DNA from: Dallia pectoralis
Lineage: Eukaryota; Chordata; Actinopteri; Esociformes; Umbridae
Length of the DNA: 64,000 bases
Direction: 5' to 3'
NCBI GenBank assembly: GCA_029465975.1
Contig: CM055737.1
Coordinates: 13,612,459 to 13,676,458, forward strand
The notes under the pieces are model-generated. The model saw only the letters and a program-made list of their open reading frames with translations. It was not told the origin of the DNA and did no database searches. Positions 20,907 to 30,324 of this stretch are shown piece after piece. The translations under genes were made by a program, and so were the position numbers. Position 1 is the first letter of the stretch. Every line of letters starts with the position of its first letter.

Positions 20907-23090
20907 ATGGAACAAGTCCCTGAATTCCCCGTATGTTTTCGCCGGTGCGCGATACGGCGCGGACCTCCCCTGCCTCCACGACCATCCGCCCAACCGACGA
21001 GGTGGCTGCCGGCGGACTACAAGGCATTGAGAGAGTGGAGAGAGTCTCTCGGCGCCGAATCGGAGGAGGAATACGGGGAGGACGAGATTGAGAGACTCAG
21101 CCGGGAATTCTACATCCACCTGGGTCTCGAGTCTCCCCCACAGCACGAGATGGCTGCCGCCACGCAGCACGAGATGGCTGCCACCACGCAGCACGAGATG
21201 GCTGCCGCCACGCAGCACGAGATGGCTGCCGCCACGCAGCACGAGATGGCTGCCGCCCCGCAGCTCGAGATGGCTGCCGCCCCGCAGCTCGAGATGGCTG
21301 CCGCCCCGCAGCTCGAGATGGCTGCCGCCCCGCAGCACAAGATGACTGCCGCCCCGCAGCACAAGATGGCTGCCGCCCCGCAGCACAAGATGGCTGCCGC
21401 CCCGCAGCACAAGATGGCTGCCGCCCCGCAGCACAAGATGGCTGCCGCCCCGCAGCACAAGATGGCTGCCGCCCCGCAGCACAAGATGGCTGCCGCCCCG
21501 CAGCACAAGATGGCTGCCGCCCCGCAGCACCAGATGGCTGCCGCCCCGCAAATTAAGATGGCTGCCATGGCGACGCTCAATATCCCCCTGGGACCGGTCT
21601 ATCCGGTGTCTCTCAGGACTGTGCCGCCGCCAACGAACCCCCCGGCCTTGGAGAGGGCTCTACGGGAGGACCTGGGGGTGTTTGCGGATTTTCTGGCCTG
21701 GGTACAAGAGGAGGCGGTGATGGTCGACGAGAGGAGGTGGTGGCACGGCGAGTTCTTCAGGTGGAGGAATGATCAGGAAGATCTCTACCCGAAGCTTCTG
21801 GACTACCTGAGGTCACAGCTTCTCCGCCGTGCACCACACCTGCGTTCGGTCTCTGAGCTCTCTCCGGTGTCCTTGCCTGAGCCAGTCCCCGTGTCCTTGC
21901 CTGAGCCAGTCCCCGTGTCCTTGCCTGAGCCAGTCCCCGTGTCCTTGCCTGAGCCAGTCCCCGTGTCCTTGCCTGAGCCAGTCCCCGTGTCCTTGCCTGA
22001 GCCAGTCCCCGTGTCCTTGCCTGAGCCAGTCCCCGTGTCCTTGCCTGAGCCAGTCCCCGTGTCCTTGCCTGAGCCAGTCCCCGTGTCCTTGCCTGAGCCA
22101 GTCCCCGTGTCCTTGCCTGAGCCAGTCCCCGTGTCCTTGCCTGAGCCAGTCCCCGTGTCCTTGCCTGAGCCAGTCCCCGTGTCCCTGCCTGAGCCAGTCC
22201 CCGTGTCCCTGCCTGAGCCAGTCCCCGTGTCCCTGCCTGAGCCAGTCCCCGTGTCCCGGCCTGAGCCAGTCCCCGTTTCCCGGCCTGAGCCAGTCCCCGT
22301 TTCCCGGCCTGAGCCAGTCCCGGTTTCCCGGCCTGAGCCAGTCCCCGTTTCCCGGTCTGAGCCAGTCCCCGTTTCCCGGTCTGAGCCAGTCCCCGTTTCC
22401 CGGTCTGAGCCAGTCCCCGTTTCCCGGTTTCACTCCAGGCCCCGAGCTCACTCCAGGCCCCGAGCTCACTCCAGGCCCCGAGCTCACTCCAGGCCCCGAG
22501 CTCACTCCAGGCCCGAGCTCACTCCAGACCCCGAGCTCACTCCAGACCCCGAGCTCACTCCAGACCCCGAGCTCAGTCCTGTCCCCCTGCCTGACTCCAG
22601 TCCTGTCCCCCTGCCTGACTCCAGTCCGGTCCCCCGTCCTGTCTTCGAGCCCCGTCCAATGCCCAACGCCGTCATCCTGGCCGAGCCAGTTCCCGGGCCC
22701 ACGACTGTTGCCGGGCCAAAGCCGGTTCCACGGCCACCTGAACCGTGTCCTCCGGCACGGCCGCCTGAACCGTGTCCTCCGGCCCTGCCTCCTGACCCGT
22801 CTCCTCCGGCCCTGCCTCCTGACCCGTCTCCTCCGGCACTGCCTCCTGACCCGTCTCCTCCGGCACTGCCTCCTGACCCGTCTCCTCCGGCACTGCCTCC
22901 TGACCCGTCTCCTCCGGCACTGCCTCCTGACCCGTCTCCTCCGGCACTGCCTCCTGACCCGTCTCCTCCGGCACTGCCTCCTGACCCGTCTCCTCCGGCA
23001 CTGCCTCCAGGATTCTCTGCACTTGGGTCTGCTTCCGGACATCTGCCAAGGGCAGATCGTTACAAAATCTGGCCATCAAAGAGTTATTGA
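20907..23090 (+). CDS. Minisatellite-coded protein of LTR element 3
   Basis: The frame starts MEQVPEFPVCFRRCAIRRG 56 bp inside the element. In order it has a unique leader of about 50 residues, an acidic patch ESEEEYGEDEIERL, then about 18 KMAAAPQH-type repeats (24-bp unit, 21139-21560). A unique segment of about 95 residues follows (ADFLAWVQEEAV, GEFFRWRNDQEDLYP), the best candidate for a folded piece. Then come about 24 VSLPEPVP repeats (24 bp), 18-bp CCGAGCTCACTCCAGGCC-type units, and about 11 LPPDPSPPA repeats (24 bp). It ends by running through the 56-bp LTR stub into flanking DNA. No gag zinc knuckle or enzyme motif is seen. Long antisense frames over it are shadows. Confidence 0.5.
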   Translation: MEQVPEFPVCFRRCAIRRGPPLPPRPSAQPTRWLPADYKALREWRESLGAESEEEYGEDEIERLSREFYIHLGLESPPQHEMAAATQHEMAATTQHEMAAATQHEMAAATQHEMAAAPQLEMAAAPQLEMAAAPQLEMAAAPQHKMTAAPQHKMAAAPQHKMAAAPQHKMAAAPQHKMAAAPQHKMAAAPQHKMAAAPQHKMAAAPQHQMAAAPQIKMAAMATLNIPLGPVYPVSLRTVPPPTNPPALERALREDLGVFADFLAWVQEEAVMVDERRWWHGEFFRWRNDQEDLYPKLLDYLRSQLLRRAPHLRSVSELSPVSLPEPVPVSLPEPVPVSLPEPVPVSLPEPVPVSLPEPVPVSLPEPVPVSLPEPVPVSLPEPVPVSLPEPVPVSLPEPVPVSLPEPVPVSLPEPVPVSLPEPVPVSLPEPVPVSLPEPVPVSLPEPVPVSRPEPVPVSRPEPVPVSRPEPVPVSRPEPVPVSRSEPVPVSRSEPVPVSRSEPVPVSRFHSRPRAHSRPRAHSRPRAHSRPRAHSRPELTPDPELTPDPELTPDPELSPVPLPDSSPVPLPDSSPVPRPVFEPRPMPNAVILAEPVPGPTTVAGPKPVPRPPEPCPPARPPEPCPPALPPDPSPPALPPDPSPPALPPDPSPPALPPDPSPPALPPDPSPPALPPDPSPPALPPDPSPPALPPDPSPPALPPGFSALGSASGHLPRADRYKIWPSKSY
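23009..23064 (+). repeat. Truncated 3' LTR of element 3
   Basis: AGGATTCTCTGCACTTGGGT to CAGATCGTTACA matches the last 56 bp of the 5' LTR. It is followed directly by the AAATC duplication. Confidence 0.85.
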
Positions 23091-23831
23091 AGAGCCTAAA
23101 GAGAAATAAATAAAATGTATAAATCAATGTGAATGGTATGTAGGAACAGCGAATCACAACACAAGTCATAAACCCTTTAACCCCCTCAGGGCTATAAGGG
23201 TATGTTTTTTTAATTCGCCTTTTAAAAAGGTACTTGCACATAGCATGGTACCATGTGTTTTATATCAAATGTTTAACAAAATGTTCAGACATTGTAAACA
23301 CAGAGGACAGAAACGTGATAGAAACCACCCTAGAATTGACACTAGAAAAATAAGCCACTGCTATAACTGAAAAGCTGTTTGTGTGGACCGAGAGAACATT
23401 AGCGTAATAGATAAGGTGGTACAATTAAAATGGTCTCTCTCGCTTGCTCAGTGTCCTGGTGTCTCACACTGTCATAGATCAATACTTACCATCCCAAGGC
23501 AATGGGAATGTCAATCTTCGATTCTCTGCAACTGCATCTGCACAACAGAAAGTCTGTTTTATAAATAACCAAATGACACAACATTCAAGAGATTTGTGCA
23601 GCATTAGAAGAGAAATAATACATCTGTAATATTGTAGCGATTATGGGGTTCATCAATACTAATCACTGAATGTCAACGTGTTTTGATGAACACTGCTATC
23701 TTTAGACAACTCACCATGCATTGGCCTGTCATCAGTGTCAGATGCCTTGGCCTGTGATCAGTGTCAGATCCCTGGAGAAGTAGATTGAGCTCTTTTTGGT
23801 GTTTTCGCCATTCCCTCATCTTCTTAGCCAT

Positions 23832-24627
23832 CTGTACACACAGCCGTGTGTCTGTTAGTTTAGTTTTACTGTCTATTTGACTGGGGCATGTGCGAATGGA
23901 AGGAGGATGAGGCCACAACACTTACCCTGCAGGACACCTCCCTCCACATCCAAAATAAAAAAAACACTGAACCTGATAAAGAGAAACTGGTTTAATAACA
24001 CCCAACTACACTTTTACTATATTCAATACACACAATAGTGTTGTTTGCCTATAAGAACAGGGGCTGCATGAATGTAGCCTGCCACGTGCAGGCTACATTC
24101 AAAGTGTGAGGTGAACAAAATGACAAAGTGTGAGGTGAAACCATCAATGTCAAAGATAGATTATTTTTTAACTTAAACTTAAGCCTATAGGCCAAAATAA
24201 TTGCATTATATGTAAAGTTGCCAGATTAATTTTAAAGAAGTCTATAACAGCCTTTGTAATATGAATGACAAACAGAATGAAGTGAAATTAAGTTTGGTGA
24301 TGTCGGGTTGGTTAGGGTCTCCATGAGAGTGATGTTCTCTGCTTTCTCCAGCAGGTTATGTCTCAAAACAATAGTTTTAGAGGGTAGATTGTATGATGGG
24401 GATCCCAATGCAATTGGAATGATTCATTTCAGTCCCTCGTCTTCTACTGTGTTTATTGGGCGGCAGTTTCTATCTATTTATCTAAAACATCGGTTAACGG
24501 TTACTTGTTTGGTCAAAAGCCCGATTAGGCGCACCGTACTGCAGTAACGCGGATTGACGGATTGCAACATCAATAATGACCGGGTGTTTCTGTCCTATAT
24601 ACTCTCTAGTAACGTAAATAATGACCC
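23832..24627. other. No gene; contains a perfect hairpin
   Basis: Mostly AT-rich. 24070-24100 is a perfect inverted repeat: arms GAATGTAGCCTGC and GCAGGCTACATTC around CACGT. AAAGTGTGAGGTGAA is repeated just after it. 24308-24547 is open but unrecognised. Confidence 0.5.
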
Positions 24628-25009
24628 TGTCACGAGTGGTGAGTTAGGGTACTGCACTGTCTGGTTTCGGGTGCACCCCTTCCTGGTTTATGTTGGTTAC
24701 AGCTGTTGGGGATTTGTAATCACTGGGCTATAAAGGGATTGATAGGAAGTCACCTGGTTGCTGTTCATTGTTTCCATGTCACGTGATTATATATTGAGGT
24801 GAGTGTTTATTTCGAGTGCTAGTTGGTTTTGGAATGAGTTATTATAAGACGCTATACATGCGCACTTTCATTTCCGTTTTACACCAGTTTAGCCTTGTCG
24901 CCGTTCACGGTTTGTTATTATTTGGATTATAGTAATAAACCTTAATTTGGAATGGATTACACGTCTCTGCAAATGGCTTCACGCACTAAACCTTACAGCA
25001 ACCGTGACA
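24628..25009 (+). mobile_element. Solo LTR with GACCC target duplication
   Basis: 382 bp from TGTCACGAGTGG to AACCGTGACA, with the 5-bp duplication GACCC at 24623-24627 and 25010-25014. GGCTATAAAGGG (about 24729) is a TATA-type box and AATAAACCTT (about 24932) a poly(A) signal. It is related to the LTR of element 2. A solo LTR arises by recombination between the two LTRs of a full element. Confidence 0.9.
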
Positions 25010-25084
25010 GACCCTGTGTTTTGCTTTTATATGATCAACTAAAGACGAGCTGCTTCTATGGTATTTGAATTCGGCTTTGCAAAC

Positions 25085-25192
25085 CGAAACTTAATAAAGT
25101 GGTGCGTTAATTGCGTTAAATTATTTTAACGCGTTAAACATTTGAAATTAACGCATCAGATTAACGCGTTAAATATTCCAGCCCTAATAAAA
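25085..25192. mobile_element. hAT end rich in TTAACGCGTTAA palindromes
   Basis: Three TAACGCGTTAA-type words and a terminal CCAGCCCTAA are the recurrent form of a fish hAT terminus (TTAGGGCTGG when read inward). No opposite end identified. 25193-25445 holds no feature I recognise. Confidence 0.5.
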
Positions 25193-25445
25193 AATAATGT
25201 TTAATCACAAACATCATATTCATTACATGAATGTTGACAACAATGTCTAACGTTGAAAAGTTGAACTGCATATTCACGTGCAAGACAAAACAGACCTAGT
25301 TTGCACATCGTATATACATTCAGAATTGGTCTGCGACGAACCGACGCGATTTAGACATGATCTGCACGTCGATTAGACGTTCTAATGTTTGCTGGGCTGT
25401 GTCGAAGGCGAAAACCCAAAGAAGTAGAAACTGATCCAGAGATAT

Positions 25446-25664
25446 ATGACCTACATGGCGACTAAACCATGTCGAAGATGCGATGAAGGGCGTGGAATGT
25501 GCCGGTTTGGGTCAGGTTGCTTCTACAAACACCACAGTTTGGCTGAGACGCAGCACCCCAATGTACCGCGCTTGAGAAGAGAGTACACTCAGACGCTGCA
25601 CTCTGATACGCCGCTCTTGGGAAGTGCATACACCGAACAGTCGATCCCCGGTAGACTGCTCTGA
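25446..25664 (+). pseudogene. Makorin-like C3H1 zinc-finger fragment
   Basis: A 72-codon frame starts MTYMATKPC and contains CRRCDEGRGMCRFGSGCFYK followed by H. The spacing C-x9-C-x5-C-x3-H and the words DEGRG and GCFYKH match the C-terminal CCCH finger of makorin E3 ubiquitin ligases, where this finger binds RNA. The RING finger and other CCCH fingers are not present around it, and the downstream text does not follow makorin. It is probably an exon fragment or retrocopy remnant, though a short independent CCCH gene cannot be excluded. The next frame (25754-25939, with ELNDVDDVSLQLTHNHKMYL) is unassigned. Confidence 0.5.
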
Positions 25665-25939
25665 GAAAGAGAGTAAACTGAATCGCTGATCAAGTTAGTC
25701 AACGGTGATCGTTGACATATTCGTAGGACTGAAGTTCTAGGTGTAGTGTTATAGTGCCGTGCCACAAGCCACGGACATACACGGAAGGAGAACTCAATGA
25801 TGTAGATGATGTTTCGCTACAATTGACGCATAACCACAAAATGTATCTATTGTGGAAAGTGAAAGCTAGGGCCAGTACCGAGAGGTTTTACTATACATTC
25901 AACAGCTGCCCGAATGTTTGTATTGGTCACGCGCAGTGA

Positions 25940-26075
25940 TTCCTATGACGTATATATTCCACATTTATCCAAATGTCTTCATAGGTCACATGCTGTGATT
26001 TTTATCATGTATACATTCCACATTTATCCAAATGTCTTCATATGTAACAAGTGGTGATTATTTTATCATGTAGTG
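25940..26075. repeat. Two-copy 59-bp tandem
   Basis: ACATTTATCCAAATGTCTTC occurs at 25961 and 26020 with similar flanks. Confidence 0.7.
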
Positions 26076-26249
26076 TGTACATGCAGTGTCTTGTAAAAAG
26101 AACAGGTTTGACTCTGTATTGACATTCTGTATTGACTAAAATTGATTTAGTATACCTTTGAGAGTATGTGTTATCATGTAAAAATCTCAAATTGACATAT
26201 AATCCATGATTATCTTTGAGCTATCATACACTTGAGCGCTCCGCTCTCG

Positions 26250-26535
26250 GTTATTAGGGGTCCTCCGCCAGGAGGAACCCTATTGTTATTGTGAGTTTTA
26301 TTAGGGGTCCTCGACAGAGGAACCCTATTGTTATTGTGAGTTTTATTAGAGGTCCTCAACAGAGGAACCCTATTGTTATTGTGAGTTTTATTAGAGGTCC
26401 TCAACAGAGGAACCCTATTGTTATTGTGAGAATTATTAGGGGTCCTCGACAGAGGAACCCTATTGTTATTGTGAGAATTATTAGGGGTCCTCCGTCAGGA
26501 GGAACCCTATTGTTATTGTGAGTTTTATTAGGGGT
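26250..26535 (+). repeat. 45-bp minisatellite with a hairpin in each unit
   Basis: About six units of ATTAGGGGTCCTCGACAGAG followed by GAACCCTATTGTTATTGTGAG. Within a unit GGGTCCTC can pair with GAGGAACCC. The 15-residue periodic frame is a consequence of the 45-bp period. Confidence 0.85.
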
Positions 26536-27120
26536 CCTCGACGCATAAGATTTGCCATAATGGAATGTCTTGTACAGTCCAGATTTGGAAAATGTACACA
26601 ACACAATTTCTCCCAAACCGCTGGTCCAATTCACTTGTTTTTTGGCTTGACATGTGTAAAATTACTGTCTTTCAATTATACATCTTGTAAAAACGAATTT
26701 AAAACAATCTGGCTGGACGGGGCGTCTTTAAGTAAATGTACATATTGACTTAATTTATATTAGTCTATTAAATAATTGTAATTTGAACTGATGGTCTTTC
26801 AGACCTAACAGGATTCAAGATGGCATCACTCTGTAGTACCTTAAAAAGGTTTCACTTAGATATGTGAAAAAATTACTGAGTAAGAGGTTGATAAACTTGA
26901 ATCAATTGGACCCCAAATAAAGCAAAGTGTCTAATGCTAATGATGCAGTCTCTTTGTCTCTTGAACTGCTGCTTTAATTGACTTGATTCCTTGCTTGACA
27001 GGTGTCAAATTATTTTCTTTCAACTTGAAATAGAGCAATATTAATAGAAAAAACTCACTTGTAAGCCTGATTATCATGGTAACTGTTAGAAAGGCTGTCA
27101 AACCAGCCAGTGGCATTTCC
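26536..27120 (+). repeat. Repeat R, copy 1
   Basis: Shares long segments with copies at 28040, 35297, 37655, 41104 and 52620, for example GTCTTGTACAGTCCAGATTT and CAAGATGGCATCACTC. All copies are in the same orientation. No conserved frame links the copies, so R looks non-coding. Confidence 0.75.
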
Positions 27121-27762
27121 CTTTAAGACGTAACTCCACCCACCAGCCAGCCAGCGAATCGGATCTGTCAATTGCTTCAGGGACAATGTTGTGACTTTGT
27201 GATGCTGTCTGTGCGCACCTGACGATGTGAGTTATTTTTTATTATTATTATTATTATTATTATTCGCAATAATGTTTAGTTCAGTTACGCCATATGGGCG
27301 TTGTAGGTTTGTTGTGTTCGGTGACTAGACTAATTTAATGTCACCGTTCTCTGTTCATTTGACTAGCATGCGAAGTTTAGGAAACTTCTATTGAAGTTAT
27401 ATAGTTGGTTGCTGCCTTTCCCACTCCCCCGTAATGTAAATGTATGTGATATTATTTTAGTAGGTTCAATGTTAGGACAGTGTTTAGAGGTATATGTTAT
27501 ATGCATTCGGGAATTGTAGACCATGAGGGTTGCACGTGAACAGTACAGTGGTGACTGACATGCGTAATTAGCCACGTTGTGCACAGGTTACAGAGATGTG
27601 TACCGGTATGTATGCATGCGTGTATACGGTTACGTTTGAGTAGGTATTTATGTATTATGTATATATACTAAATGCGCAAGCCCATGTTAGCTGTTAGGCA
27701 GTTATTATTGTAATCTACTTCATTTAGTATTAATATATATTATGTACTGTGATTAATCCTAG
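27121..27762. other. No gene seen; short ATT microsatellite
   Basis: (ATT)n at about 27233-27262. The remaining sequence has no frame or repeat I recognise. Confidence 0.5.
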
Positions 27763-28040
27763 CCAATATAGGCTGCTTACATGGGTCCCAGGTTGTACAC
27801 ACATATGTCATAATTTTCTGGGTTTATAATGGGCAAATACATATAGAGCCCATTTGGGTTTATCAAATGGTTTAGACATGGGCAAACACAATCAATCCCA
27901 TATAGGCTGCCTGCATGGGTCCTAGGTTGTACACACATATGCCATCATCATATAGGTTTAGAATGGGCAAATACATATAGAGCCCATTTGGCTTTATCAA
28001 ACAGTTTAGACATGGGCAAACACATTAAATCCCATACAAA
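27763..28040 (+). repeat. Two-copy 135-bp repeat
   Basis: TATAGGCTGC(T/C)T(A/G)CATGGGTCC occurs near 27767 and 27902, with GGGCAAATACATATAGAGCC in both. A third partial copy is at 52430-52505. Confidence 0.75.
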
Positions 28041-29464
28041 TTATTGTCTTTCAAGTTGAAATAAAGCAATATTATTACAAAAAATTCACTTGTAAGCATG
28101 ATTAGCATGCTAGCTGTTGTTCGTGAAGCGTTCCAGCCAAACAGTAATTTTGACAAATAGAAAGGTTAGCTTCATTAGCATGATTTCTCTCGTGACCCAG
28201 AATGCATTGCGGCACACAAATAGTGGTTTATTTGGGAGTAATGCTGTTCAACCAGACATTTCTTCTGTTCACCAGGGAATTGATTGACTAGCTACTTTAC
28301 AATCATGTGTGGGATGACTGTCTGTCTATTGGGTCTTAAGGAATAAGACATGTGTTGCAAGATGCCGACAAAATGGCCAACAAGTGAAACAACACACAAA
28401 TATTAACTATAAATCAGCCGTCACTCCGATTGACTAGCCACTTTACAATCATGTGTGGGATGACTGTCTGTCTATAGGGTCTTCAGGAATAAGACATTTG
28501 TTGCAAGAAAGGGGCGTGTCTGTGTACATTTTCATATTGCCGAATTTCTGTGTGTTCGGGATCAGCCCCACTGCTTCATATGTTAAAAATGGATGCCCTT
28601 TGGCGTACATGCCTTACTTCCCATGATGAACAAAAAAGCCTCTGGGACGCATAAGATTTGCCACAATGGAATGTCTTGTACAGTCCAGATTTGGGAAAAT
28701 GTACACAACACAATTTCTCCCAAACCGCTGGTCCAATTCACATGCTTTTTTGTAAAATTACTGTTTTTCAATTGTATATCTAGGAAAAATGAACATAATA
28801 CAAAATGGCTGAAAGGGGCGTCTTTAAGTAAATGTACATATTGACTTAATATATATTAGTCTATTAAATAATTGTAATTTTGACTGATGGTCTTTCTGAC
28901 CTAACATGATTCAAGATGGCATCACTCAGTAGTACCTTAAAAAGGTTTCACTTTGATATGTGAAAAAATTACTGAGTAAGAGCTTGATAAAACTGAATCA
29001 ATTGGACCCAAAATAAAACAATGTGTCTAAAATTAACGATAATGGCACTTTGTATTTGGAATTGCAGGTTTAATTTAATCGAATGTTGGCTTGACATGTG
29101 TCAAAATATTGTCATTCAACTTGAAATAAAGCAATATGAATACCTCAGAACTTATGTTACTGCAGGATTAGCCTCATTCCAGTCAACAGTCATGCTCTGT
29201 TCTCCAAGCATGCATTGTGGTGGAATAATGGTTTATTTAGGTGAAATGCTGTTCTACCAGACATTTATTGTGTTCACCAGGTCATTTTTTTCTGTCTATT
29301 TTGTTAAGTGTACATTATTTAAGACATTTCTTTCATCATGGGCAGTTTAAAAAAAATTGGGTTGCCACCGTGAGGTGGAAGACTGATGGTTTAAATGGCT
29401 TTGCTTTGCCGTGCGTTAGCTTAGTTATCAGGGTGGCCCTGTAGCAGAGGTCGACTGTGTGAGT
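28041..29464 (+). repeat. Repeat R, copy 2 (target of Tx1-like A)
   Basis: The most complete left part of R in the window. Its order is CAGCCGTCACTCCGATTGAC (28424), the CATGATGAACAAAAAAGCCTC block (28622), the TACAGTCCAGATTTGGG block, and a right part with GAGGTGGAAGACTGATGG and CCCTGTAGCAGAGG. It is interrupted at 29465-29477 by Tx1-like A and resumes at 35284. Confidence 0.75.
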
Positions 29465-29589
29465 TAACTCATTAACTGGGCTGCTTTGTAGCAGAGGTAC
29501 ACCATCTGAGTTTACACCTGTTTTTTCCTTCTTTTCTATCGCCTCTCTTTTTTTCGTACTACTTTTCTGTCCCCTCTTATGGACTGAGA

Positions 29590-29960
29590 AGACGGCGGGA
29601 GTAACAGTGGCTTGACCGCGGCCCCTGCCAGTCCTTTCGGTCTGGCGGAGCAGGCCGGGAATAGAAGGACCGGGGGAGAGGGAGGAGTATCAGTGGCTTG
29701 ACCGAGGCTCTTCCTGACCGGCTCACGGACCGCACCGGGAGAGAAGAAGAACCGGGGAGGACTGGGTCAGTAACAGTGGCTTGACCGCGGCTTGACCCAG
29801 CACCCCGGCTCACGGACCACTCGGGGAGAGAGAAGGAGCGGGGAAGGGGGAGTTTTCAGCAGTGCCACAACCACGGCTGAATCTCCAGCCCACGGAACAG
29901 ACCGGCAGCGTGAAGAAGCGGGGAGGGGGAGATAGCGGCAGTGGCCCAAACGTGGCTGTC
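29590..29960 (+). repeat. 5' UTR tandem units of Tx1-like A, about 80-86 bp
   Basis: CAGTGGCTTGACCG occurs at about 29605, 29691 and 29774, with weaker copies near 29862 and 29938, each followed by CGGGGAGAG-like purine runs. Tandem 5' UTR monomers commonly act as LINE promoters, but promoter activity here is inference. Confidence 0.7.
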
Positions 29961-30324
29961 TCTTCATCCACCCAAACACGCAGGATTGAAGAGGAAGGAC
30001 GAGCGCGGCCCCGCCCAACCCTTCAGTCCGGAACACCTAGCCTTCAGGTCTCTTTTTTTCCCCCTACAGGCCCAGTGGGCTCTCCCTGAAAAAATTTTCG
30101 GGACCCCCCCAGGCACCAGCCCGAGGGAGGTAAAGTGGACCTGCAGGACTGAGGCGGATGACCACCAGTAGGCAGAGGAAGGACCGAAAGAACCCCAACT
30201 ACACCAAGAGCGAGCGGACCACAGGGCAGTACCTCAGTGACCATAGGGTCGGGGGCTCCCAGGTGGATCTGCCCGCTCTCAGGTTGTCCTTCCTCTACCC
30301 TCGCAGGACAACTCCCCCGCAACC

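Larger units (their letters stand above)
20520..23064 (+). mobile_element. LTR element 3 with AAATC target duplication
   Basis: It is flanked by a perfect 5-bp duplication AAATC (20515-20519 and 23065-23069). The 331-bp 5' LTR is complete. The 3' LTR survives only as its last 56 bp (23009-23064), which match the 5' LTR end (20795-20850) closely. Everything between the repeat-coded frame and that stub, including any pol genes and polypurine tract, is gone. The internal region starts GAATGACCCGACC, as in related gypsy-like elements. Confidence 0.85.
20059..23831 (-). pseudogene. Minus-strand multi-exon gene remnant, split by LTR element 3
   Basis: Read on the minus strand, exon-like segments with AG/GT borders are 23831-23715 (39 codons, MAKKMREWRKHQKELNLLLQ), 23537-23490, about 20410-20360 (DSNFTGQNISIPVDIK) and 20195-20059 (DAAATEGLIRMHAADHLKHH, then a stop). 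LTR element 3 (20520-23064) lies between the second and third. The first two do not join in a shared open phase, so the gene is probably decayed or my borders are off. The charged helical text could suit a Myb/SANT-type Harbinger partner, but I do not recognise a domain. Confidence 0.35.

Noticed and set aside
21813..23042. Long minus-strand and alternative plus-strand frames across LTR element 3
   Set aside because: Shadows of the 24-bp and 18-bp arrays; they contain no non-repeat domain.
29021..29350. 109-codon frame in repeat R
   Set aside because: It overlaps a repeat whose other copies do not preserve the frame; no domain.
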